NCBI GenBank assembly: GCA_041567315.1
Contig: JBFGCA010000029.1
Location: 1 to 44,868 of the forward strand
DNA length: 44,868 nucleotides
Direction of reading: 5' to 3'
Source of the DNA: JBFGCA01 sp041567315
GTDB lineage: Bacteria > Acidobacteriota > Thermoanaerobaculia > Multivoradales > JAHEKO01
Shown here piece after piece: positions 22,445 to 31,057 of this stretch (its first letter is position 1; each line of letters opens with the position of its first letter). A program made the position numbers and the translations under genes. Below the pieces are notes generated by a model that was given only the letters and a program-made list of their open reading frames with translations, did no database searches and was not told where the DNA came from.

Positions 22445-23680
22445 ATGAGCAACCAGCAGCAGCCGGCCGTCGATTACGGCGAGCTGATGAAGAAGGTGGA
22501 GCAGCTCGCCGGCGACATCGAGGGGCTGGACGACATCGGTGAGACCATCCATCATCTGGTGAACGAGGTGACCCAGCGCTTCCGGAAGGAGCTGGGGATC
22601 TTCGGCGGCCGGCTCTACGAGCGGGACGGGGACTTCTACCTGTTGGAAGCCACCTTCCCCGAGTCACGGCGCGAGCTGATCGGGCTTCGCGTGCCGGTCT
22701 CCTACCCGCCCGTCGAGCAGCTGCTCGACGAGGGGGCGCTGTTCATGAAGCGCGACGATCCGCGGCTCGACCCGGCGATCGAGCGGCGGCTGGGGGTGCG
22801 CGACTTCGCCGCCATCGAGGTCGGGGACGAGGGATTCGACTACATCCTGGCCTTCGACGTCGAGCCCGGGATCGAGCGCTCCAACGTGCTCTTCTCGCTG
22901 GGCATCCTGCGTCACGGCATCAACCAGAAGGTGCGGGAAGAGCGGCTGCGCGGCGCCATGCGCGAGGCGCGCCGCATCCAGGCCTCGATCCTGCCGCGCC
23001 GCGACCCCGAGCATGGCCGCTACGACATCTGCGGGCGCACGCGGTCGCTCGACATCGTCGGCGGCGACTTCTTCGACTACATCCCGATCACCGACAAGGT
23101 GCTGGGGCTGGCCGTGGCCGACGTCTCGGGCCATGGCCTGCCGGCCGCCCTCCAGGTGCGAGACATCTACACCGGGCTCCGCATGGGGCTGTCGCGCGAC
23201 TACAAGATCGTCCGCACGGTCGAGCGGCTCAACGCCATCATCCACGAGAGCACGCTGACCAGCCGCTTCGTGTCGATGTTCTACGGCGAGCTGGATCTCA
23301 ACGGCGTGTTCATCTACGTCAACGCCGGCCACCCGCCGCCCTACCACCTGCGGAGCGACGGCTCCGCCCGGCCGCTGCGCGAGGGCGGCGCCGTCCTCGG
23401 CCCGCTGGCCGAGGCGACCTACGAGCGCGGCTACATCAACCTGCGCCGCGGCGAGCTGATCCTGCTCTACACCGACGGTATCGTCGAGACCCCGGGCACC
23501 ACCGCCCGCGGCCGGCCCACCGAGTACGGCAGCCGCCGCCTGCTGCGCACCGTCCGCCGCCACCGCGAGGAGGCCGCCGAGCGGATCGTCGAGGCGATCT
23601 TCGCCGACCTCGAAGCCTTCGCCGGCGGCCGCCCCCAGCACGACGACCGCACCCTGGTGGTGGTGCGGCGGCCGGGCTGA
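22445..23680 (+). CDS. SpoIIE/RsbU-type PP2C serine phosphatase with N-terminal sensor domain
   Basis: A 411-residue protein. Residues 1-190 resemble a GAF-type sensor (GIFGGRLYERDGDFYLLEAT, then FAAIEVGDEGFDYILAFDVE), followed by a short coiled linker (REERLRGAMREARRIQASIL). The SpoIIE phosphatase domain then shows the metal-binding acids in VGGDFFDYIPI, LAVADVSGHGLPAAL, LLYTDGIVET and HDDRTLVVVRR. Such proteins dephosphorylate STAS anti-anti-sigma factors in partner-switching pathways. A RsbW-like kinase and STAS pair lies 6.6 kb away (30261-31057) and is a plausible partner, though not linked. GATACT at 22373-22378 is a possible -10. Confidence 0.88.
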   Translation: MSNQQQPAVDYGELMKKVEQLAGDIEGLDDIGETIHHLVNEVTQRFRKELGIFGGRLYERDGDFYLLEATFPESRRELIGLRVPVSYPPVEQLLDEGALFMKRDDPRLDPAIERRLGVRDFAAIEVGDEGFDYILAFDVEPGIERSNVLFSLGILRHGINQKVREERLRGAMREARRIQASILPRRDPEHGRYDICGRTRSLDIVGGDFFDYIPITDKVLGLAVADVSGHGLPAALQVRDIYTGLRMGLSRDYKIVRTVERLNAIIHESTLTSRFVSMFYGELDLNGVFIYVNAGHPPPYHLRSDGSARPLREGGAVLGPLAEATYERGYINLRRGELILLYTDGIVETPGTTARGRPTEYGSRRLLRTVRRHREEAAERIVEAIFADLEAFAGGRPQHDDRTLVVVRRPG

Positions 23681-23696
23681 GGCCCGTCCTCAGCCC
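23674..23696. terminator. Bidirectional terminator hairpin between convergent genes
   Basis: GGGCTGAGG (23674-23682) and CCTCAGCCC (23688-23696) form a perfect 9-bp stem with a five-nt loop that overlaps the stop codons of both the phosphatase gene and the convergent beta-helix gene. No U-run follows on either strand. Confidence 0.6.
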
Positions 23697-24379
23697 CGGC
23701 GGGTGACGATCTCGAGCTGCTGGCGGAGCTTGACGATCGAGGCCGCCGGGTAGACCCCCGAGCGGAGCTGGACCCCCGGGTAGAGCTGGGTCCCGCGCCC
23801 CACCACCACCCCCGGGTGGAGGACGCAGTTGCAGCCGGTCATCACTCCGTCGCCCAGCACCGCCCCCAGCTTGCGCCGGCCGGTCCGCAAACGCCCCCCG
23901 CCCTGCGGGATCTCGACCTCCCCGCCGTCGTGCCGGAAGTTGGACAGGATGGTGCCGGCGCCGAGGTTCACCCCGGCCCCCAGGATCGAGTCGCCGACGT
24001 AGTTGAGGTGCGGGGCGCGCGCCCCGTCCAGGAAGATCGCTCGCTTGATCTCGGTGTTGGCGCCGATCACGCAGCCGTCGCCGATCCAGTTGCCAGCCCG
24101 CAGATAGGCACCGGTGCGGATCAGGCAGTCGCGCCCGATCCGGATCGGCCCCTCGATCACCGCCCCCGGATGGACCCGGGTCCCGGCTCCGATCACGATC
24201 TGGTCCCCGGCCAGGTGCACCCCTGGCGGCAGCCCGGTCTCCAGCCGCTCCGACGGCAGCCGCTCCAGCAGCTCGTCCAGCGCCTCCCCCAGCAGCGCCC
24301 ACGGCACCGCCGGGTCGTAGAGCGCCCCCAGTTCCGCAGGGAGGGCAGCGAACAGGGCGGGCAGCTCGATCTCGGACAT
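23690..24379 (-). CDS. Left-handed beta-helix sugar-nucleotidyltransferase/acetyltransferase-like protein
   Basis: A 229-residue protein of hexapeptide-repeat type. After an alpha-helical N-terminus (about 60 residues) come many I/V-x-G-x-x-x repeats (GAGTRVHPGAVIEGPIRIGR, IGDGCVIGANTEIKRAIFLD). It also has NYVGDSILGAGVNLGAGTIL-SNFRH, characteristic of GlmU-type C-terminal acetyltransferase domains and of related stand-alone LbH proteins. The nucleotidyltransferase domain of GlmU is absent. An acyl- or acetyl-transfer role on a sugar nucleotide is likely but the substrate is unknown. Confidence 0.8.
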   Translation of the reverse strand: MSEIELPALFAALPAELGALYDPAVPWALLGEALDELLERLPSERLETGLPPGVHLAGDQIVIGAGTRVHPGAVIEGPIRIGRDCLIRTGAYLRAGNWIGDGCVIGANTEIKRAIFLDGARAPHLNYVGDSILGAGVNLGAGTILSNFRHDGGEVEIPQGGGRLRTGRRKLGAVLGDGVMTGCNCVLHPGVVVGRGTQLYPGVQLRSGVYPAASIVKLRQQLEIVTRRG

Positions 24380-24573
24380 GGGTGGATGTTAGTGGACCCA
24401 GACGGCCGAGTCGCCTGCCACCTGGCAGGAACCGGCCGGTCACAGGTCTCTCGCCGGGTCGCTGTCCTTTGGCGACTCTGGCTCCATGCGCTGCAAAGTC
24501 GCCCCCACGCGTCAGGCCGCCCGGCGTCAACGCCCGATCGCTCCGCCCGCTGTGCCTGCTGGGCCGCCGTATC

Positions 24574-25200
24574 ATGGCCCCGGTGAGCGCCTTCCGCCCG
24601 CTGCCGCGCTCGTTCTACCAGCGGCCGGCCGAGACCGTGGCCCGCGAGCTGCTGGGCCGCTACCTGGTGCGCCAGCTCGACGGCCACCGGCTGGTCCTCA
24701 GGATCGTCGAGACCGAGGCCTACCTGGGCGCCCCCGACCGCGCCAGCCACGCCTGGGACGGCCGCCGCACCCCCCGCACCGAGTCGCTCTTCCAGCCCGG
24801 CGGCTACGCCTACGTCTACCTGGTCTACGGCCTCCACCACTGCCTCAACGCCGTCAGCGGCCGCGCCACCGACGGCAGCGCCGTCCTGATCCGCGCCGGC
24901 GAGCCGGTCGAGGGCCAGACCCACATGCGCCGCCACCGCAACCTCCGCCGCCCGCCGCGCCCCGGCGACCTCGCCGGCGGCCCCGGCAAGCTCTGCCACG
25001 CCCTGGCCATCGACCTCACCCTCGACCGCGCCCCCCTCTTCCGCGGCCCCCTCCGCATCACCCGGGGCCGCCCCGGTCCCGACACCCCCCCAGCGCGCGG
25101 CCCCCGCATCGGCGTCGCCTACGCCGGCGAAGCGGCCGGCTGGCCGCTGCGCTTCGCCCTTCCGGGCAATCCGCACGTCTCGCGGCCGCACCCCTGGTAG
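24574..25200 (+). CDS. 3-methyladenine DNA glycosylase (AAG/MPG family)
   Basis: A 208-residue base-excision repair enzyme removing alkylated purines. Signature segments: SFYQRPAETVARELLGRYLV, LRIVETEAYLGAPDRASHAW, GYAYVYLVYGLHHCLNAV, GDLAGGPGKLCHALAIDLTL and PRIGVAYAGEAAGWPLRFAL. The catalytic Glu is in ETEAYLG. Length and motif order match the AAG family. ATG 24574 aligns with the family start; the open frame extends upstream to 24382 without resemblance. Convergent with the DUF4388 gene 23 nt away. Confidence 0.93.
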   Translation: MAPVSAFRPLPRSFYQRPAETVARELLGRYLVRQLDGHRLVLRIVETEAYLGAPDRASHAWDGRRTPRTESLFQPGGYAYVYLVYGLHHCLNAVSGRATDGSAVLIRAGEPVEGQTHMRRHRNLRRPPRPGDLAGGPGKLCHALAIDLTLDRAPLFRGPLRITRGRPGPDTPPARGPRIGVAYAGEAAGWPLRFALPGNPHVSRPHPW

Positions 25201-25223
25201 GGCGGGTCCCGGCCGGCGGATCG

Positions 25224-26426
25224 CTAGTCCAGCTCCAGGTGCCCCGCCTGGAGGAGCTCCCAGAGGACGACGCGGGCCTGGAGGGGGGGGATGGGGCTGA
25301 TCTTGAGGAGGGTGCGGACGTCGTAGGTGCCGTCGATGCGGCTGAGGATGAAGGCGGCCTGGGGGGAGATGGCGGTGGTGTCGAGCTCTTCGAGGGGGGT
25401 GGCGAGGCGGGGGACGCCGCTGAGCGAGAGGCCGTCCTTGTAGATCTCGGCGTCGATGCGCTCGGCGGCCTGTTCGGCGGCCTCCTGGATCCTGCGGTTG
25501 TCCGGCTCGAGGCTGCGGGCGGCGGTCAGGTGGCGGAGCGCCCGGCTGAAGTCGCGCTGGTCGAGGTAGTGCTGGGCGGTCGCCAGGAGCGCGCCGGCGT
25601 CGACGCCCTCGCTACCGGCCGCGGCGGCAGCGCCGGTGGCCGTGCCCGGGGCGCCGGGCGCTGCGCCAGCGGGTGCCCCGGCTGTCGCGGCGCCGCCGGC
25701 AGGTGTGCTTCCGGCGGCCTCGACGTACCGCGGGCGCACGATCTTGAGCCGGCCCTGCTGGAGCTGGTCGAAGAGCACGCGGCAGACGTGGAACTCGGCG
25801 GAGTGGGTCTGGAGGGCGATCTCGTGGATGGTCCGGTCGTCGTTGACCAGGTCGAGGATGCGCTGGGCGCCGGGGTCGTCCTCGGGGGCTGCGAGCTCGC
25901 CGACCGCCACCGGCACCGCCTCCATCGACGGCACCGACTTGCGGATGCGGCGCCACTCGTCGAGCCGCTGGTGGCCCTGGAGGATCAGGCGCTGGACGTC
26001 GAGGGCCTGCGGCACCATGGCGTAGTCGGGCAGCTCGTCCTCGACGAAGTTGAAGCGGCCCTCCTCCCAGGTGAAGATCTCGTAGATCGACTCCTCGGCC
26101 TTGAGCCTGAGCATCTGGTCCAGGTCGGGCTCGGAGATGGCGCCGATGGTGACCAGGATCTTGCCCAGCAGCATCCGGTTCACCTCCTGCATCCCCATCG
26201 CCTTGGCCAGCATCAGCTCGTCGATGAAGCCGTGGCTGACCAGGAAGTGGCCGAGGTACTCCTTGGGGTCGCTGGCCGCCGAGGAGATGATGGTGCCGCG
26301 CTCGAAGACGATCCGCTTCTCGACCTCGCCGTTGGCGATGTAGAGGGTGCCGGTCTTGCGGCCCAGCGAGAGCCACTGGAGGAGCTCGGCGAGCTCCATC
26401 GTCTTCAAGTTGCCGCTGATGCTCAT
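25224..26426 (-). CDS. DUF4388 (PATAN-like) domain protein
   Basis: A 400-residue protein starting MSISGNLKTMELAELLQWLS, with GRKTGTLYIANGEVEKRIVF and FERGTIISSAASD, the DUF4388 domain typical of gliding/two-component-associated proteins in Deltaproteobacteria and Acidobacteria. A middle helical domain (LGKILVTIGAISEPDLDQML, EESIYEIFTWEEGRFNFVED) is followed by an Ala/Gly/Pro linker of about 45 residues and C-terminal helical repeats (YLDQRDFSRALRHLTAARSL, TPR-like). ATG 26426 is chosen for the domain start. It lies 26 nt downstream of dcd on the same strand, so the four minus-strand genes probably form one operon. Its signalling role is inferred from family. Confidence 0.82.
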   Translation of the reverse strand: MSISGNLKTMELAELLQWLSLGRKTGTLYIANGEVEKRIVFERGTIISSAASDPKEYLGHFLVSHGFIDELMLAKAMGMQEVNRMLLGKILVTIGAISEPDLDQMLRLKAEESIYEIFTWEEGRFNFVEDELPDYAMVPQALDVQRLILQGHQRLDEWRRIRKSVPSMEAVPVAVGELAAPEDDPGAQRILDLVNDDRTIHEIALQTHSAEFHVCRVLFDQLQQGRLKIVRPRYVEAAGSTPAGGAATAGAPAGAAPGAPGTATGAAAAAGSEGVDAGALLATAQHYLDQRDFSRALRHLTAARSLEPDNRRIQEAAEQAAERIDAEIYKDGLSLSGVPRLATPLEELDTTAISPQAAFILSRIDGTYDVRTLLKISPIPPLQARVVLWELLQAGHLELD

Positions 26427-26452
26427 CGAGCGCCGCCCGCCGCGGGTCCGGG

Positions 26453-26941
26453 CTAGCTGCGGGCGCGGGTGGTGCCCCGCTGGCCCTGGTAGTGGCTCGA
26501 CGAGCCGGGTTCGCCGTAGGCCACTTCGGGCTCCGCTTCCATGGCCACGAAGATGAGCTGGGCGATGCGGCGGCCGGCCTCGAGGACGAACGGCTCGGGA
26601 CCCAGGTTCTGCAGCTCCAGCGTGATGTTGCCCTCGAAGCCGGGGTCGCACCAGCCGGCCAGCGAGTGGTTGATCCACAACCGCCCGAGGGTCGACTTGA
26701 GCTTCAAGTCGCAGGCCACGTCGCGCGGGATGCGCACGTACTCGCGGCTCGAGGCCAGCACCACCTCGCCCGGGAACAGCTTGATCCGCGGCGCCGCGAA
26801 CTCCTCCGGATCGCGAGTCGGACAGATCCAGTGGTTGCCGACGGTGACGTCGTAGCTGGCGGCGTTGACCTGTGCGTCGGCGAACGGCTCGACGCCGCCC
26901 GAGCGGCCCCACTCGCGGATCCAGCGATCGGGCTTGATCAT
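26453..26941 (-). CDS. dcd: dCTP deaminase-like protein
   Basis: A 162-residue nucleotide-metabolism enzyme converting dCTP to dUTP (or dUMP in bifunctional forms). Family marks: NAASYDVTVGNHWI, FPGEVVLASSREYVRIPRDV, LKSTLGRLWINHSLAGWCDP, GFEGNITLELQNLGPEPFVL with the catalytic Glu of FEGNITLE, and RIAQLIFVAME. The C-terminus (YQGQRGTTRARS) matches the short flexible lid. It sits 19 nt downstream of glpX. The length is slightly short of the usual 180-195 residues but all motifs are present. Confidence 0.9.
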   Translation of the reverse strand: MIKPDRWIREWGRSGGVEPFADAQVNAASYDVTVGNHWICPTRDPEEFAAPRIKLFPGEVVLASSREYVRIPRDVACDLKLKSTLGRLWINHSLAGWCDPGFEGNITLELQNLGPEPFVLEAGRRIAQLIFVAMEAEPEVAYGEPGSSSHYQGQRGTTRARS

Positions 26942-26960
26942 CGGCGGCCGGAGCGGGCCC

Positions 26961-27944
26961 CTATTGGAAGCGCACCGGGGCGCCGACGTCCTCGCGCTGG
27001 ATGGTGTCGACGAAGCGGATCAGCTTGCGGGGCAGCGACATGTAGAGGGTCGAGGTGCGCGAGCCGCCGCCGAAGAAGCGGACGCCGCGCAGCAGCTGGC
27101 CGTCGGTGACGCCGGTGGCGCTGAACAGGATCTGCTTGCCGGGGGCCAGGTCCTCGGTCTGGTAGACGCGGTCGAGATCCTCGAGCCCCAGCTCGGCGGC
27201 GCGCGCCTCCTGCTTGTCGCCGATCGGCGTCAGCCGGGCCTGGATCTCGCCCCCCAGGCAGCGCATGGCGGCGGCGGTGATCACCCCTTCGGGCGCGCCG
27301 CCGATTCCCATCACCGCGTGGATGCCGGTGCCCCGCACCGCCGCGGCGATGCCCGCCGACAGGTCGCCGTCGCCGATCAGCCGGATGCGGGCGCCGGCCT
27401 TGCGGATGTCGGCGATCAGCTCGGCGTGGCGGTCGCGGTTGAGCACCACGACGGTGAGATCCCGGACCTCGCGGTCGAAGGCGTCGGCGATGCGCCGCAG
27501 GGTCTCGGAGACCGGGGCGTCGAGGTGGACCCGGCCACGGGCGGTGGGACCGACCACGATCTTGTCCATGTAGATGTCGGGGGCCTGGAGCAGCCCGCCG
27601 CGCTCGGCCGCCGCCAGCACGGCGATCGCTCCCGAGGCGCCGGTGGCGCACAGGTTGGTGCCCTCCAGCGGGTCGACCGCGATGTCGACGGCCAGCGCCG
27701 CCTCGCGGTCGCCGGCCGCGCCCACCTTCTCGCCCACCCACAGCATCGGCGCCTCGTCGCGCTCGCCCTCGCCGATGACGATGAGTCCGGCCATCTCGAG
27801 CCCGTCGAGCTCGCGGCGCATGGCCTCGACCGCCACCCGGTCGGAGCCGGTGCGGTCGCCGAGGCCCATGGTGTGGGAGGCGGCGATCGCCGCCTTCTCG
27901 GTGACCCGGATGAAGCCCAGCTCGAGGTCGATGTCGACGCTCAT
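26961..27944 (-). CDS. glpX: Class II fructose-1,6-bisphosphatase GlpX
   Basis: A 327-residue gluconeogenic phosphatase hydrolysing fructose-1,6-bisphosphate. It starts ELGFIRVTEKAAIAASHTMG, with IVIGEGERDEAPMLWVGEK, the metal-site motif AVDPLEGTNLCATGASGAIA and IGIGGAPEGVITAAAMRCLG as in all GlpX proteins. Its start codon overlaps the stop of the acyl-CoA dehydrogenase by one base, so it is cotranslated with it. Length matches the family (about 320-335). Confidence 0.95.
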   Translation of the reverse strand: MSVDIDLELGFIRVTEKAAIAASHTMGLGDRTGSDRVAVEAMRRELDGLEMAGLIVIGEGERDEAPMLWVGEKVGAAGDREAALAVDIAVDPLEGTNLCATGASGAIAVLAAAERGGLLQAPDIYMDKIVVGPTARGRVHLDAPVSETLRRIADAFDREVRDLTVVVLNRDRHAELIADIRKAGARIRLIGDGDLSAGIAAAVRGTGIHAVMGIGGAPEGVITAAAMRCLGGEIQARLTPIGDKQEARAAELGLEDLDRVYQTEDLAPGKQILFSATGVTDGQLLRGVRFFGGGSRTSTLYMSLPRKLIRFVDTIQREDVGAPVRFQ

Positions 27945-29194
27945 CAGGCGGTCTCGACCGCCGGCCGGGCCTGGGGCTGGGGCTGCGACTCGGGCTGGGG
28001 CCGGGGCGCGGGGGCCTCAGCGGGCGGGTTGAAGGCCGGGATGCCGGTGATCCGCTCGCCGATGATCAGACCGTGGATGTCGTGGGTGCCCTCGTAGGTG
28101 AAGACCGACTCGATGTTGAGCATGTGCCGGATCACCGGGTAGTCGTCGACGATGCCGTTGGCGCCGAGGATCTCGCGGGCCAGCCGCGCGCACTCGCGGG
28201 CCACCCAGACGTTGTTGCGCTTGGCCATCGACACCTGGTAGTGCTTGAGGCGGCCGGTGTCCTTGAGCTGGCCCAGCCGGTAGGCGAGCAGCTGCCCCTT
28301 GGTGATCTCGGTCACCATCCACACCAGTTTCTCCTGCACCAGCTGGTGCGAGGCGATCGGCCGGCCCCCGAACTGGATCCGCTGGCAGGCGTAGTCGAGC
28401 GCCGTCTGGTAGCACTCCATGGCGGCGCCGAGCGCCCCCCAGGCGATCCCGTAGCGCGCCTGGTTGAGACACATCAGGGCGTTCTTGAGCCCCTCGGTCC
28501 CGGGCAGCAAGGCGTCGGCCGGCACCCGGCAGTCGAGCAGGCCCAGCTCCGAGGTGATCGAGGCGCGCAGCGAGAACTTGCCGTGCTGGTCGCTGGCGGT
28601 GAAGCCCGGCGTGCCCTTCTCGACCAGGAAGCCGCGGATGCCCTCGTCGGTCTGCGCCCACACCACCGCCACGTCGGCGATCGAGCCGTTGGTGATCCAC
28701 TGCTTGGCGCCGTTGAGCACCCAGCCGTCGCCCTGGCGGCGCGCGGTGGTGCGCATGCCGCCCGGGTTGGAGCCGAAGTCGGGCTCAGTGAGCCCGAAGC
28801 AGCCGATCGCCTCGCCCGAGGCCAGGGCCGGGATCCAGCGGTCGCGCTGCTCGGGCGAGCCGAACTCGTGGATCGGGTACATCACCAGTGAGCTCTGCAC
28901 CGAGACAAAGCTTCTGAGCCCCGAGTCGCCGCGCTCCAGCTCCTGCATGATCAGGCCGTAGGCGACGCTTCCCAGCCCGGGCAGTCCGTAGTCGCTGAAG
29001 TTGGCGCCGAACAGGTTGAGCGCCGCCAGCTCGGGCACCAGCTCGAGCGGGCAGCGCGCCTCGCGATGGCACTCCTCGATGATCGGCTTGACCTTCTGGT
29101 CGACGAAGGCCCGCACGGTGTCGCGCGCCAGCCGCTCCTCGTCGTCGAGCAGCGAGTCCAGATCCACGAAATCAACGCCAGGAAACCGACTCAA
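27944..29194 (-). CDS. Acyl-CoA dehydrogenase, probably glutaryl-CoA dehydrogenase, with a Pro/Gln-rich tail
   Basis: A 416-residue flavoprotein. FAD- and substrate-binding segments fit glutaryl-CoA dehydrogenase: RSFVSVQSSLVMYPIHEFGS, CFGLTEPDFGSNPGGMRTTA, WVLNGAKQWITNGSIADVAV, RIQFGGRPIASHQLVQEKLV and VFTYEGTHDIHGLIIGERIT, with the catalytic Glu in YEGTHDIH. The enzyme oxidatively decarboxylates glutaryl-CoA in lysine/tryptophan degradation. After the usual C-terminus (GIPAFNPP) the protein continues with about 25 residues of Pro/Gln/Glu/Ala (PRPQPESQPQPQARP), not part of the enzyme fold. First gene of the minus-strand operon with glpX. Confidence 0.88.
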   Translation of the reverse strand: MSRFPGVDFVDLDSLLDDEERLARDTVRAFVDQKVKPIIEECHREARCPLELVPELAALNLFGANFSDYGLPGLGSVAYGLIMQELERGDSGLRSFVSVQSSLVMYPIHEFGSPEQRDRWIPALASGEAIGCFGLTEPDFGSNPGGMRTTARRQGDGWVLNGAKQWITNGSIADVAVVWAQTDEGIRGFLVEKGTPGFTASDQHGKFSLRASITSELGLLDCRVPADALLPGTEGLKNALMCLNQARYGIAWGALGAAMECYQTALDYACQRIQFGGRPIASHQLVQEKLVWMVTEITKGQLLAYRLGQLKDTGRLKHYQVSMAKRNNVWVARECARLAREILGANGIVDDYPVIRHMLNIESVFTYEGTHDIHGLIIGERITGIPAFNPPAEAPAPRPQPESQPQPQARPAVETA

Positions 29195-29288
29195 GGGATT
29201 CCTCCTTCTGTCCGGGAGCGCTCGCCGGTCGAGGTCGCGAGGTCGCGCGAGCGGCGGTCAAGCGAAAAATGATAGCACGCGCGTGGAG

Positions 29289-29294
29289 TAAAAT
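29289..29294 (+). promoter_or_regulatory. Candidate -10 box for the CPBP protease, possible leaderless start
   Basis: TAAAAT lies eight nt before the ATG at 29303. If used as -10, transcription would start at or just before the start codon, giving a leaderless mRNA; no ribosome binding site is seen. Confidence 0.45.
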
Positions 29295-29302
29295 CCGCCG
29301 CG

Positions 29303-30196
29303 ATGGTGGAGCTGAGCCCCTGGCGCCTGCTGGTGCCGCCGCTGCTGGCGGCGCTGGCGGCGCTGGCCGTCGACCAGATGTCGAGGCGGCGCGGGCTCGA
29401 TCCACCGGGCTTCCGCACGGTGCCCGGCCGCGAGGGGGATCTGGTTCCGGCGCTGCTCCGCACCCTGGTGCTGCTGCTGCTGGCCGTGGTGCTGTGGATC
29501 GGGGTGTTCAGCCCGCTGGCGATGTGGGGCGCGACGCCCGAGCCCGACCTCAGTCAGGTGGCGGTGCCGCAGCTCTTCCTGCTGCATCTGATCCTGGTGG
29601 GCTTCCTGGCGTGCTGGTACGTCCTGGGCTTCGGCCGCCTGCCGCGGCGTGGCCCGGCGGCGAGCTGGTGGGCGCAGCTCGGTTTCGCCGCGCCGCGGGT
29701 GGGCGCCGAGCTGGGGCTGGGCCTGGCCGCGGGGATGGCCGCCTGGCTGACGGTGCTGGGGGTGATGCTGACGCTGGGGCTGATCCTGTGGCAGCTCGGC
29801 GGCGACAAGCTGGTGCCGCAGAGCCCGCCGGCCCTGATTCCCTGGATCGCCGGGCTGCCGGTCGTCCTGCGGCTGGGTCTGAGCCTCTCGGCCGGGGTGG
29901 TGGAGGAGACCTTCTTCCGCGGCTTTCTCCAGCCGCGCACCGGGATCGCCTTCTCGACTGCGCTCTTCGTCCTCGCCCACGCCAGCTACGAGCAGCCGCT
30001 GATGCTGGTCGGGATCACCCTGCTGTCGCTGATGTACGCGCTGCTGGTGTGGTGGCGGCAGACCATCTGGCCCGCGATCGCCGCCCACGTCCTGTTCGAC
30101 GCCGTCCAGCTCCTGGTGGTGATCCCGGCGGCGCTCGAGCTGATGCCCGCCGACGGCGAAGGCGGGCTGATGCCGGTGGCCGTGCTCGCCGGCTGA
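29303..30196 (+). CDS. CPBP-family intramembrane protease
   Basis: A 297-residue multi-pass membrane protein with about seven hydrophobic segments (for example LLVPPLLAALAALAVD, LLRTLVLLLLAVVLWIGVF). The CAAX-prenyl-protease-like (CPBP/Abi) motifs are in order: VVEETFFRGFLQPR (EExxxR), STALFVLAHASYEQP (FxxxH), and IWPAIAAHVLFDAVQLLVV (HxxxD). The family cleaves or modifies membrane proteins and peptides; the substrate is unknown. It starts divergently from the acyl-CoA dehydrogenase gene across 108 bp. Confidence 0.88.
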   Translation: MVELSPWRLLVPPLLAALAALAVDQMSRRRGLDPPGFRTVPGREGDLVPALLRTLVLLLLAVVLWIGVFSPLAMWGATPEPDLSQVAVPQLFLLHLILVGFLACWYVLGFGRLPRRGPAASWWAQLGFAAPRVGAELGLGLAAGMAAWLTVLGVMLTLGLILWQLGGDKLVPQSPPALIPWIAGLPVVLRLGLSLSAGVVEETFFRGFLQPRTGIAFSTALFVLAHASYEQPLMLVGITLLSLMYALLVWWRQTIWPAIAAHVLFDAVQLLVVIPAALELMPADGEGGLMPVAVLAG

Positions 30197-30260
30197 GCGG
30201 CGCCCGGGCGGTCCGCGGGCCGCTACGGGCCTCTGCTAGACTGCCGCCCTCGAAACCGCC

Positions 30261-30725
30261 ATGAATGCCGTCGAGCCGCGGGTGCACCTGGAGATCGGGA
30301 GCCGTTTCGAGAACGTCGAGCTGGTCCAGATCGCGGTAGCGGCGTCGCTCGAGCAGCTCGCCGTCGACGCGGAGACCGCGCGGTCGATCGGCTCGGCGGT
30401 GCGCGAGGCGGTCGCCAATGCCATCCAGCACGGCAACGCCCTCGACCCCGAGAAGCGGGTCGAGATCGAGTTCGGCCTGGAGGGGGACGAGGTGGTCATC
30501 CAGGTGCGCGACGAGGGCCGGGGCTTCGATCCCGACGCGGTGCCCGATCCGCGCTCGCCGGAGAACCTGCTCAAGCCGGCCGGCCGCGGCATCTTCTTCA
30601 TGAAACGGTACATGGACGCCATCGACTATAGTTTCGACCCCGGGCGGGGGACGGTCCTGACGCTGCGCAAGCGCGTTTCCCGGGCCCCGGCAGCGAACAG
30701 CCAGAGGCAGGAGGAGGAAGCATGA
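30261..30725 (+). CDS. Anti-sigma regulatory factor (RsbW-like serine kinase)
   Basis: A 154-residue HATPase_c protein. The ATP-binding N box is in AVREAVANAIQHGNALDPEK, the G1 box in IQVRDEGRGFDPDAVPDP, and the G2 box in PAGRGIFFMKRYMDAIDYS. Such kinases hold a sigma factor or other target and phosphorylate a STAS antagonist. The start of the downstream STAS gene overlaps its stop (ATGA), so the two form a partner-switching pair. TAGACT at 30237-30242 is a candidate -10 with a very short leader. No sigma factor gene is adjacent. Confidence 0.88.
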   Translation: MNAVEPRVHLEIGSRFENVELVQIAVAASLEQLAVDAETARSIGSAVREAVANAIQHGNALDPEKRVEIEFGLEGDEVVIQVRDEGRGFDPDAVPDPRSPENLLKPAGRGIFFMKRYMDAIDYSFDPGRGTVLTLRKRVSRAPAANSQRQEEEA

Positions 30726-31057
30726 AGATCAACGCGCGGCATCGCGAGGGAGTGACCATCCTGGAGCCCAAGGGCAAGATCAGCATCGGCGTCGGCGACG
30801 TGGCGCTGCGCGAGGCCGTCCAGGAGGCCCTGCGGGCGGGCTCCAAGAGGCTGGTGGTCGATCTGGGCGGGGTGACCACCATGGACTCCTCGGGGCTCGG
30901 CGAACTGGTCTCTTCGTACACCAGCGTCACCAACCGCGGCGGCAAGCTCAAGCTGCTCCGCCTGCCGCCCAAGGTGCTCGACATCCTGCAGATGACCCAG
31001 CTCATCACCGTTTTCGACGCCTACGAAGACGAGGACGAGGCCATCGCCTCGTTCTAG
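30722..31057 (+). CDS. STAS-domain anti-anti-sigma factor
   Basis: A 111-residue SpoIIAA/RsbV-like protein. The phosphorylatable serine site is VTTMDSSGLGELVSSY (Ser56 or Ser57). It ends in an acidic tail (DAYEDEDEAIASF). It is presumably phosphorylated by the adjacent kinase and dephosphorylated by a SpoIIE-type phosphatase such as that at 22445. Overlaps the kinase stop by four bases; GGAGG lies upstream of the ATG inside the kinase gene. Confidence 0.9.
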   Translation: MKINARHREGVTILEPKGKISIGVGDVALREAVQEALRAGSKRLVVDLGGVTTMDSSGLGELVSSYTSVTNRGGKLKLLRLPPKVLDILQMTQLITVFDAYEDEDEAIASF

